NCBI GenBank assembly: GCA_965215355.1
Contig: CBDCDJ010000007.1
Coordinates: 1,984,001-2,048,000, forward strand
DNA from: CBDCDJ01 sp965215355
Lineage (GTDB): Bacteria; Deinococcota; Deinococci; Deinococcales; Trueperaceae
Length of the DNA: 64,000 bases
Direction of reading: 5' to 3'
Both the position numbers and the translations under genes were made by a program. Below, in pieces: positions 1 through 7,056 of the stretch. Each line of letters opens with the position of its first letter. Position 1 is the stretch's first letter. The notes under the pieces are model-generated. The model had not been told where the DNA came from. It did not search any database and saw nothing but the letters and a program-made list of their open reading frames with translations.

Positions 1-354
1 GCCCTCCGGCACCGCGCTGAGCCGCAGCCCCGCAAAGTTGCCGCAGGCTTTCAGCCAGTTCAAAAAGTCCTCGTCGAACAGTCTTGCGCCCGTGCTCGCT
101 CTAGCAGCGCGCAAGTAGGCCAGGTCCTCGGCGCGAAAGTGCGCGCGTTCCATCCAGTCGAGGAGCCACTCGAGCCCCGCCGCCACGCAGTAGCCCGCCT
201 CGTGCCGGCCATAGTCGGGGTAGGAGCGGAAAAAATAGTCGAACTGCACCTGGCGTTCGTGCAAGCCCTGGCGAAAGTAAAGCTGCGCCATCGTGAGCTG
301 GTACATGTCGGTGAAGAGTACGCCTTCGGCGGTCTGCTGCTCGGCGGGGGTCAT
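1..354 (-). CDS. pncB: Nicotinate phosphoribosyltransferase, N-terminal part (gene runs off the left edge)
   Basis: The minus strand reads from an ATG at 354 without a stop to base 1, giving about 118 residues of the N-terminus. It begins MTPAEQQTAEGVLFTDMYQL and continues into a YFRQG segment, FDYFFRSYP, then VAAGLEWLLDW and EDLAYLR. This is the start of the NAPRTase family, which joins nicotinate to PRPP to make nicotinate mononucleotide in NAD salvage (cytosolic). A GGAG ribosome-binding site lies at 362-365, eight bases before the ATG, and supports the start. The gene is divergent from the M16 peptidase gene at 532, and the shared upstream region holds a perfect hairpin at 391-412. The catalytic part is outside the window, so activity cannot be judged. 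Confidence 0.85.
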   Translation of the reverse strand, partial: MTPAEQQTAEGVLFTDMYQLTMAQLYFRQGLHERQVQFDYFFRSYPDYGRHEAGYCVAAGLEWLLDWMERAHFRAEDLAYLRAARASTGARLFDEDFLNWLKACGNFAGLRLSAVPEG

Positions 355-390
355 GGGGTCTCCTCGGTTCAAGCGCATGGGTTTAAGTCG

Positions 391-418
391 CACGGGTTCG
401 ACCGAACCCGTGGTTTTT
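391..418 (+). terminator. Perfect hairpin followed by a T run between divergent pncB and M16 genes
   Basis: Bases 391-400 and 403-412 are perfect inverted repeats (CACGGGTTCG and its complement, 2-base centre), followed on the plus strand by GGTTTTTTG. The shape is that of a Rho-independent terminator on the plus strand, but no plus-strand gene lies upstream in the window. It may stop antisense reading out of pncB, or it may be an operator for pncB. Function is inference. Confidence 0.45.
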
Positions 419-518
419 TGTTCGTTCGGCGGCCTCGAGCCTGTGACGTCCCGGTTGCTGCCGGGTCGGTCACGGCACCGAACGACGCCCGGCCCTGCAC
501 TTCTCAGCCGGGCGGGGC

Positions 519-524
519 TATACT
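519..524 (+). promoter_or_regulatory. -10 box of a leaderless-type promoter
   Basis: TATACT ends seven bases before the ATG at 532, and no Shine-Dalgarno sequence is visible. This fits the leaderless TANNNT arrangement known from Deinococcus. No clear -35 hexamer is seen. Confidence 0.5.
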
Positions 525-531
525 CTAGTTT

Positions 532-1803
532 ATGCTAGAAACCGAACCTCAGACGGATACTGTTCAAGATACTATTCAAAAAGCTACCCTGCCCAACGGT
601 TTCACGGTGGTGTTCGAACCGCTGCCCTGGCTGGCCTCGGCGAGTTTTTCGCTGCTGTTGCCGGTCGGCGCGACGACCGACCCGGCAAACGAGTCGGGAA
701 GTGCGACGGTGCTCAACGACCTGCTGTACCGTGGCGCGGGCGAGTACCATTCGCAAGCGTTGTCCGACGCGCTCGACGCGCTCGGGGTGCGCCGCGGCGG
801 CGGGGCCGGCAAAGAGTACATGACCTTGTCGGGCTCGCTGCTGGCCGAGTCGTTTCGCAAAGCCTTGCCACTTTACGCCGACATCGTGCGCCGCCCGCAC
901 TTGGACGCGGGCGAGTTCGAGGGCGCGCGCACCCTGGCGGAGCAAGAACTCGCCTCGCTCGGCGACAACCCGACCCAGCAACTGTTCAACACCCTGGCCG
1001 GAAAGTACTTCGTGTCCGCCCACGGCAACAGCAGCTACGGCGACGCGGCGGGTTTGGCGGCGCTGACACCCGACAGCGTGCGCAGGGACTACCAACGCCG
1101 GGTGTCGCCGCGTGGCGCAATCCTGAGCGTGGCGGGCGGGCTGGCTTGGGACGAGGTGCACACCCTCGCCGAGGGCCTGTTCGGCGACTGGCAGGCCGCC
1201 GGGACCGACCTGCCCGAGGTGCGCGTCGGGCGGCCCCACCAGGACCACCTAACCGAAGACACCTCGCAGGTGCAAATCGGGGTGGCTTTTGGGGCGGCCG
1301 CGCCGGGCGCGCCGGGTTGGTACGAAAACGCGCTCGTCCTGGGTGTGCTGGGCGGCGGCATGGGCGCGCGGCTCTTTACCGAGGTGCGTGAAAAACGCGG
1401 GCTGGTCTACAGCGTGGCGGCGATGAGCCAGGCGGTGCGCGGCTTCGGTTACACGCTCGCTTACGCCGGCACCACGACCGAGCGCGCCAACGAAACCCTG
1501 GAGGTTTTGCTCTTTGAACTGCGGCGCTTGGCGAGTGGCGTGAGCGAAGACGAACTCGAGCGCGCTAGGACCGGCCTGTTGTCGCAACTCGTGATGCAGG
1601 GCGAGTCGAGTGGCGCGCGGGCCGCGGCCTTGGCGCGCGACACCTTTTTACTCGGCGAGCCGCGCCGCGTGGACGAGGTCAAAGAGGCGCTGCTGAACAT
1701 TTCCGTCGCCGACCTCAACCGCTACCTGGCAAGCTCGTACCGCCCCGAGTTTACCGTCCTGACCCTCGGGGCCAAACCCCTGAGCGAGGTGACCCTAGCG
1801 TGA
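532..1803 (+). CDS. M16 family peptidase-like subunit lacking the zinc motif
   Basis: A 423-residue M16B-type protein. Where active members have HxxEH, this one reads ATVLNDLLYRG (residues 58-67), so it cannot bind the catalytic zinc. It keeps the C-terminal R/Y loop (ARLFTEVREKRGLVYSV, about residue 280), which positions substrate in M16 enzymes. The next gene has the reverse pattern: HxxEH present, Tyr of the R/Y loop missing. This is the known signature of heterodimeric M16B peptidases, in which one subunit supplies zinc and the other substrate binding. The start is the ATG at 532, seven bases after TATACT. It overlaps the next gene by four bases (GTGA), which suggests translational coupling. 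The physiological substrate is unknown. Confidence 0.85.
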   Translation: MLETEPQTDTVQDTIQKATLPNGFTVVFEPLPWLASASFSLLLPVGATTDPANESGSATVLNDLLYRGAGEYHSQALSDALDALGVRRGGGAGKEYMTLSGSLLAESFRKALPLYADIVRRPHLDAGEFEGARTLAEQELASLGDNPTQQLFNTLAGKYFVSAHGNSSYGDAAGLAALTPDSVRRDYQRRVSPRGAILSVAGGLAWDEVHTLAEGLFGDWQAAGTDLPEVRVGRPHQDHLTEDTSQVQIGVAFGAAAPGAPGWYENALVLGVLGGGMGARLFTEVREKRGLVYSVAAMSQAVRGFGYTLAYAGTTTERANETLEVLLFELRRLASGVSEDELERARTGLLSQLVMQGESSGARAAALARDTFLLGEPRRVDEVKEALLNISVADLNRYLASSYRPEFTVLTLGAKPLSEVTLA

Positions 1804-3077
1804 ATCTCGAACCCAGCACGACGCAGCCCGACACGACCGAACTCAGCCCCGCCCAACCCGGCATCGTGTTTCAACACGCCAAACTGGACAACGGCCTCGT
1901 CGTCATCGGCGAGCACAACCCGCGCGCGCAGAGCGTGGCGGCGGGCTACTTCGTCAACACGGGCGCGCGCGACGAGAGTAAGGAAGTTGCGGGCGTGTCG
2001 CACTTTTTGGAACACATGATGTTCAAGGGCACTGCGAAACGCAGCCCCGAAGACATCAACCGCGAGTTCGACGAACTCGGCGCGAACTACAACGCTTACA
2101 CCTCTGAAGAGCGCACCGTCTATTACGGCGCGGTGCTGAGTGAACGGGCCGACAAGCTGCTCGACTTGCTCACCGACATGATGCGGCCCTCGCTGCGCGT
2201 CTCGGACTTCGACTTGGAGAAAAACGTGATTTTGGAAGAAATCGCCATGTACGAGGACCGGCCCAACTTCAAGGTGTTCGAAATAGGCAACGAGCGCTAC
2301 TACCGCACGCACCCCCTGGGCAACTCGGTTTTGGGCAGTCCCCAGTCCATCACCGACCTTACCCAGGCCCAGATGCAAGCCTACTTCGAGGCCCGCTACG
2401 CGCCCAACAACATGCTCCTGAGCGTCGCCGGCAACTACGACTGGGACGCAGTTCTCGAGCAAGTTGCGACCCTGACGAACACTTGGCAACCGTTCAAAAC
2501 CGCGCGGCGCTATCCCGACCTGAACCCCAAAACCGGGGCGGACGAAGAGCGTGACGCTCGTCTGAACCGCGCCCACGTCGCCTTTTTCGCGCCCGGCGTG
2601 AGCGCGCAGAGCGCGCTGCGCTACGCCGCGGCGGTGCTGGCGAACGCCCTCGGCGACTCCTCGGGCAGCCGCTTGTACTGGGAGATTGTCGACAAAGGGC
2701 TCGCCGACAGCGCCTCGCTGTCGCACGACAGCGCCGACCGCTCGGGCGCGTTCGTGGGCTACTTGTCAACCGCGCCCAAAGACTTGGAACGCGTGCGGGA
2801 CCTGTACTTGCAGGTGTTGACGCGCGTCGAAACCGGCGGCCTGAGCGCCGCCGAGTGGGCGCGGGCGCAGCGCAAACTCGCCACCTCGCTCACTTTACGC
2901 GGCGAGACGCCGTTCGGACGGCTGATGTCGTTCGGCTCGGCTTACCTCTACACGGGTGAGTACCAGTCGGTGCAGGACGTGGTCACGGCGATTTTCAAAG
3001 CGAGCCTGGCCGACGCCGAGGCGCTGCTGGCGGACAAACCGTTTACCCAAGCCTACTCGCTGAGCTTGACGCCTTGA
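1800..3077 (+). CDS. M16 family zinc peptidase, catalytic subunit
   Basis: A 425-residue protein with an intact inverted zinc motif HFLEH (residues 68-72) followed by MMFKGT, and a downstream acidic cluster (EKNVILEEIAMYED) that supplies the third ligand region. It would be the catalytic half of a dimer with the preceding gene. In its C-terminal half the usual REKRGLAY sequence is replaced by WEIVDKGLADSAS, so the Tyr of the R/Y loop is missing. The start is a GTG inside the stop of the upstream gene (GTGA, four-base overlap). No signal peptide is seen, so it is probably cytoplasmic. It also overlaps the following OstA-like gene by four bases (TTGA), which puts peptidase and envelope genes on one transcript. 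Confidence 0.9.
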   Translation: MNLEPSTTQPDTTELSPAQPGIVFQHAKLDNGLVVIGEHNPRAQSVAAGYFVNTGARDESKEVAGVSHFLEHMMFKGTAKRSPEDINREFDELGANYNAYTSEERTVYYGAVLSERADKLLDLLTDMMRPSLRVSDFDLEKNVILEEIAMYEDRPNFKVFEIGNERYYRTHPLGNSVLGSPQSITDLTQAQMQAYFEARYAPNNMLLSVAGNYDWDAVLEQVATLTNTWQPFKTARRYPDLNPKTGADEERDARLNRAHVAFFAPGVSAQSALRYAAAVLANALGDSSGSRLYWEIVDKGLADSASLSHDSADRSGAFVGYLSTAPKDLERVRDLYLQVLTRVETGGLSAAEWARAQRKLATSLTLRGETPFGRLMSFGSAYLYTGEYQSVQDVVTAIFKASLADAEALLADKPFTQAYSLSLTP

Positions 3078-3715
3078 AACGCGCCCCGTGGCTTTCTGCG
3101 TTCGCGTTGACGCTCATGGTGAGCGCGCACGCCCAATTCGCCGCCCTCACCGTCACGCCCGCCGGGGCCGAGGTCGTCGACATCGCCACAGGGGTGACAA
3201 CGTTGCCCGACGGGGGCACCGTTGTCGACAAGGAGCGGGGTTTGACGCTTCAAAGCGCCTACATCGAGTTTGTCGAAAACGAGTACATCGCCACGAAACA
3301 AGCGACCGTGACGGGCAAGTTCGGCAGCTTGAGCGCCCCCGAACTGACCCTCGACCTGGTCAGGAACGAACTTTGGGCGCAGGGCGAGGTCGTGTTTGTG
3401 GGTTCCGACATCGAGGTCAGGGCGGACCGTCTCACCCTGTATTTAGACGCCGAAGTCGCACGGCTCAGCGGTCACGTCACGAGCCGCGACCCGAGTTTCG
3501 AGACCGACGCGCTGCTGCTGAACTTGGAAATCTCGGGGGCGCTGTTGGTAAGTCCCTACGCGTTTCAAAACGGGCCGTTCACGTTGCAGCAAACCTCGGC
3601 AGGGAGTTTGCTGCAGCTGCGCCAAGACGCGCTGCCCGACGGGACTTACGCCTACAACCCCACCACTGAGGTCGAGGCCGGTCTGTTGCAGACGCTGCAA
3701 CCTTTTCTGCCCTGA
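3074..3715 (+). CDS. Secreted OstA/LptA-like protein
   Basis: 213 residues, with a Sec signal peptide of about 20 residues ending SAHA before Gln. The mature part is rich in alternating beta strands with repeated patterns such as GKFGSLSAPELTLDL, GEVVFVGSDIEVRADRLTL and GHVTSRDPSFETDALLL, typical of the OstA/LptA beta-jellyroll that carries lipid across the periplasm. Deinococcota generally lack classical lipid A, so the lipid handled is unknown. The start is TTG at 3074, overlapping the stop of the M16 gene by four bases; no better start is available that keeps the signal peptide. Three bases separate it from the LptD-like gene. Family assignment rests on pattern, not on a database search. 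Confidence 0.6.
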   Translation: MKRAPWLSAFALTLMVSAHAQFAALTVTPAGAEVVDIATGVTTLPDGGTVVDKERGLTLQSAYIEFVENEYIATKQATVTGKFGSLSAPELTLDLVRNELWAQGEVVFVGSDIEVRADRLTLYLDAEVARLSGHVTSRDPSFETDALLLNLEISGALLVSPYAFQNGPFTLQQTSAGSLLQLRQDALPDGTYAYNPTTEVEAGLLQTLQPFLP

Positions 3716-3718
3716 ACG

Positions 3719-5641
3719 GTGGGGTGGGCTCGGCGGCTCGCTACGTTGACTGCGCTTTGGGTCGCAGGCTCAGCGAACTTGGCCTGGGCCGCGCCTTGCG
3801 ACGGTTTGACTGAGGGCCGCACCACGCTTACCGTCGAAGGTTTGGGTACGGCTTATTTCAGCGTGCTCGACTTTCCTCGTTTGTCAGGTGGCGTGTGCGT
3901 GGCGGGCGAGGGCGGTTGGGAACTGCGCAGCGAAACGGTGGAGGTTGAGGGGCTTGGGGCCGCTGCACCCGGCCTCGAGGCCCAACAGGTCACCCTGAGC
4001 TTTTCGGGTTGGACGCTTGACGGCGCGGTCCTCACGGCCGACGCGAACGAACTCACCTTGAGCGACATAATTTTTCGTAACGGGACGCTGCAGGGCCGCG
4101 CTGACGCGGCCTTGTTCGACGTTCGAACCGGCGGGCTCGAGCTTGTCAAAGTTGCGGTCACGGGCAAGGGCTTTCGGGTGCAGGGCGACACGGCGACGCT
4201 TGACGGCGAGCGCCTGGTGTTCCAAGACGCGCTCGCCACGACCTGCGTCTGCGCCGCAGACGCCCTTTACGTCGTGCGCGCGCCGAGCGCGAGCTACGAC
4301 CTGACCCGTGAGGCGGTGCGCGTCGAGGGCGGTAGGCTGCTCGTCGGCGGCGTGCAGGTCGCGCTGCCGAACGTCGAGCTGACGCCGGAAAAGCTGCAAA
4401 ACCTCACCTTTCCCGTGCAGATAGAGTACGTTTCCGACAACCACGTGACCGGCGTGCGCGGCACGGGCTTGGGCGTCCGCGTGCCCGCCATCGGCCTGGG
4501 CGACGGCCTCGGTTTGGAGGTCGGCGCGGTCGGCCTCGACGCCGACTACCCCCTCAGCGTCGTGCTGCTGACGCACTACCGGGACGACCGGCTGCAGTTC
4601 GACGTGGGCCGCGCCGCCAAGGGCTTGCAGGCCGACGTCACGCTGACCGAGCCGCTGACCCCGGCAGTGACGATGAGTTTGGGGATTCGCAACCGCGCCT
4701 GGGAAGACGCCGACTTTTTACACGAGGGCGTGTTCGGGTTGAGCGCCGACACGCGCGCGACGCTCTTTAGCCCGAACGACCTGCGCTTAGGCGCGGGCGG
4801 CTTTGCAGCCGTGTCGTACCAGTTTTTGGGTGTCCCCGTCGCCGCGCCGCGTTTGGGCGTTTACGAAGAACTGCGCTTTGTGAGCCCGCCCAGCGCGGTC
4901 GGCCGGTTCGGGGTGAGCGCGCGCGCCGAACTCACGACCTACCCCGGCCGGGGCCGCACCCAGGTCGGTTTCGCGTTTCGACCGTCTTGGACGGGCAGCT
5001 ACGGCCCCTTGAACGTCGACGCGGCCTGGGACGTGATGTGGACGAACTCAGCTTCGCCGTTCGGGGTGAGTTTGGACCGGCTCGAGGCCAGAAGCTTGCT
5101 CACCCTGAGCGCCGCTTTGGACGGCGACTTGAGTCCCGACCTTCACGGCGCTTTCCTGGTCACCGCCCGTTACAACTTGCTCCAAACCGGCACCGCCTTC
5201 GCCGAGCGCTTCGAAACGCTGGCGCTGAGCGGCAGCCTGACCTACCGGGGCGACGGCTTTGTATTCAGGCCCTTCGTCAGGACCGAACTCGCCCCGGTCT
5301 TCAACCCGGCGGTGCGCGGCGACGCGGAGGGCTTCGTAGAACTCGGGGGAGACTTGGAAGCCGCGCCTGGGGACTTCGGCCTCACCTTGCGGCTTGACCC
5401 GGTCGCCCCCGCAGTGACCAAGTTAGAAGCGCGCACGAGCTTTCCCGTCACCCTGGACGCGGTCACCCTGGAGCCCTTTTTGGCGCTCGACTTCGCCCCG
5501 ACGCTTCTTGCGGGCGCGTTCCCGCGCGTGTCGGGCCACGGTTTGGAAGTGACTTACCGGAGTTGCTGCGGCACCTTTCTGGTCGGTTACCGGCAGCTCG
5601 AGAACACCTTTACCACCTCGTTCGCGCTGCGCTTCGAGTGA
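3719..5641 (+). CDS. Large outer-membrane protein of LptD/OstA type
   Basis: 640 residues, starting with GTG three bases after the preceding stop. A signal peptide of about 24 residues ends AWA before AP. Residues 30-230 form an OstA-like repeat region (EVEGLGAAAPGLEAQQVTLSF, TADANELTLSDIIFRNGTL). From about residue 240 to the end there are repeated amphipathic segments, finishing TTSFALRFE with a C-terminal aromatic residue pattern normal for outer-membrane barrels. This two-part layout matches LptD, the barrel that inserts lipid into the outer leaflet. Its neighbours, an LptA-like protein and an LptF/LptG permease, support a shared lipid-export role. Whether the substrate is a glycolipid other than LPS cannot be told from sequence. 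Confidence 0.6.
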   Translation: MGWARRLATLTALWVAGSANLAWAAPCDGLTEGRTTLTVEGLGTAYFSVLDFPRLSGGVCVAGEGGWELRSETVEVEGLGAAAPGLEAQQVTLSFSGWTLDGAVLTADANELTLSDIIFRNGTLQGRADAALFDVRTGGLELVKVAVTGKGFRVQGDTATLDGERLVFQDALATTCVCAADALYVVRAPSASYDLTREAVRVEGGRLLVGGVQVALPNVELTPEKLQNLTFPVQIEYVSDNHVTGVRGTGLGVRVPAIGLGDGLGLEVGAVGLDADYPLSVVLLTHYRDDRLQFDVGRAAKGLQADVTLTEPLTPAVTMSLGIRNRAWEDADFLHEGVFGLSADTRATLFSPNDLRLGAGGFAAVSYQFLGVPVAAPRLGVYEELRFVSPPSAVGRFGVSARAELTTYPGRGRTQVGFAFRPSWTGSYGPLNVDAAWDVMWTNSASPFGVSLDRLEARSLLTLSAALDGDLSPDLHGAFLVTARYNLLQTGTAFAERFETLALSGSLTYRGDGFVFRPFVRTELAPVFNPAVRGDAEGFVELGGDLEAAPGDFGLTLRLDPVAPAVTKLEARTSFPVTLDAVTLEPFLALDFAPTLLAGAFPRVSGHGLEVTYRSCCGTFLVGYRQLENTFTTSFALRFE

Positions 5642-5804
5642 TTGCTCGTTCTCGGTGGTTCGTTTCTCAGTTGTTCGTTGTGGAGAAGAGAACAAGCAGA
5701 ATACACCAGCGTCCTCACATTCCGTACTCTCGACGCTCCCTTTTACAGTCCAAGTGAGACACGTACTTTTAATGTTAGGGTTGTACGCTGAAGACCCCGT
5801 ACCG

Positions 5805-6932
5805 ATGACCCGTTTCGACCGTTACCTACTCCGCGAGGCCGTCGCGCCCTTGCTGTTCAGCCTCGCGCTCTACAGTGCGCTGGCGGTGGTGAGTGTGACC
5901 CTGCCGCGTTTGCAGTGGGTGGTCGGTGCGCCCGTCGCGGGGCTCGCCTACTGGCTGCTGCTCCAGGTTCCGGCGGCGCTCGTCCAAACCTTGCCCGTGG
6001 CGCTCGTGCTGACGGTGTTGCTCGTGTTCGGGCGCTTGGCGGCGAGCAGCGAACTCGCGGCGGCCCAGGCGGGCGGGATTTCGCTGCTGCGCGTCGGGGC
6101 GGCGTTCGTAGTCGTGAGCATCCTGTTCGCGGCGCTCGCCCTGGGCGCAAACCAGTGGGTGCTGCCGGTTACCAACGCGAAAGTCGGCAGCTTGTACTGG
6201 CCCTTGACCACCGGCGGCCAAAGCGGCTTGTGGCGGCTCGCCGCCAAAAACATCCCCCTGAACGGCTACACGCTTTATTTTGAAAGCACCGACCCTGCGA
6301 CCGACGACCTGTTGGGGGTGCGGATAGAGGCGTGGCAGGGGGAAAAGGGCACGTTCGTGTTGGCGAAACGCGCCCGCTTCGGTAAAGACGGTTTGGAACT
6401 GTACGAGTACAGCTCGAGCACCCTCGACTTCGCCGCCCTGACGGCCACCGGGGGCGACGCCGCGAACACGCTCAAAAACTTCGTCCTGCGCTACACCGAG
6501 TCGCCACGGCCCGACCAGCCGCTCGTGCTGAGCACTTCGGACGTCGACGACCTCGTCACCCGCTACGGCGGCGGCGGTTTCGAGGACAGCCGCTCGCTCC
6601 GCACCACCTTCCAAGACGCCGCCAACCCCGCTTTGAGCCCGCAGGACCGGCGCCAAGCCGCGGTGCTGTTTCACCGCAAACTCGCCGAGCCGTTCGCCAA
6701 TGTAACCCTGCTCCTCGTCGCGGTTCCCTTGAGTTTGCTCTACGCGCGCAGCCGCGGCGTGGCCTTCGGGCTGTCGCTCGTGGTGACCCTGGCCTGGTAC
6801 CTGCTGCTCACCGCCGGACAACTGCTCGCCCAGAGCGGCGCGCTGCCGGTGTGGTTGGGGCTGTGGTTCGGCAACTTCGCACTCGCGGCGGTGGGGCTGT
6901 ACTTGCTGCTGGCGCGGACGCGGCTGAGGTAA
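5805..6932 (+). CDS. LptF/LptG family permease (YjgP/YjgQ)
   Basis: 375 residues. The reading frame extends upstream, but the ATG at 5805 (MTRFDRYLLREAVAPLLFSL) matches the family start, a short basic N-terminus followed at once by the first membrane helix. About three helices lie in residues 10-125, then a large periplasmic beta domain (about 130-290; FVLAKRARFGKDGLELYEYSS), then three helices at the end. A cytoplasmic-helix motif FHRKLAEPFANVTLLLVAVPL is present before the last helices. These permeases work with LptB ATPase to extract lipid from the inner membrane; no lptB is in the window. Only one LptF/G gene is seen, so a second copy or a homodimer is expected. The 160-base gap before it suggests its own promoter. 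Confidence 0.85.
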   Translation: MTRFDRYLLREAVAPLLFSLALYSALAVVSVTLPRLQWVVGAPVAGLAYWLLLQVPAALVQTLPVALVLTVLLVFGRLAASSELAAAQAGGISLLRVGAAFVVVSILFAALALGANQWVLPVTNAKVGSLYWPLTTGGQSGLWRLAAKNIPLNGYTLYFESTDPATDDLLGVRIEAWQGEKGTFVLAKRARFGKDGLELYEYSSSTLDFAALTATGGDAANTLKNFVLRYTESPRPDQPLVLSTSDVDDLVTRYGGGGFEDSRSLRTTFQDAANPALSPQDRRQAAVLFHRKLAEPFANVTLLLVAVPLSLLYARSRGVAFGLSLVVTLAWYLLLTAGQLLAQSGALPVWLGLWFGNFALAAVGLYLLLARTRLR

Positions 6933-6934
6933 AG

Positions 6935-6978
6935 AAAGGACCGAGTCCAGAGTTGAAAGTGGTTTTACCCGGTCCTTT
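6935..6978 (+). repeat. Imperfect hairpin repeat of the AAAGGACC type
   Basis: AAAGGACC (6935-6942) and its complement (6971-6978) enclose a 28-base loop containing AGTTGAAAGTGGTTTTAC. A close relative lies at 24205-24255, with a similar loop. It may serve as terminator after the LptF-like gene. Confidence 0.4.
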
Positions 6979-7056
6979 TCACTTTGGTCCTCGCACTTCC
7001 CCGTTGTCGCCTTGCCCTCCAGGCAGTACCAGACGTGATAAACTGTAAACCTTAGC

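Noticed and set aside
5655..5804. 50 extra N-terminal residues of the LptF-like permease
   Set aside because: Not membrane-like or conserved in pattern; the ATG at 5805 gives the family start.
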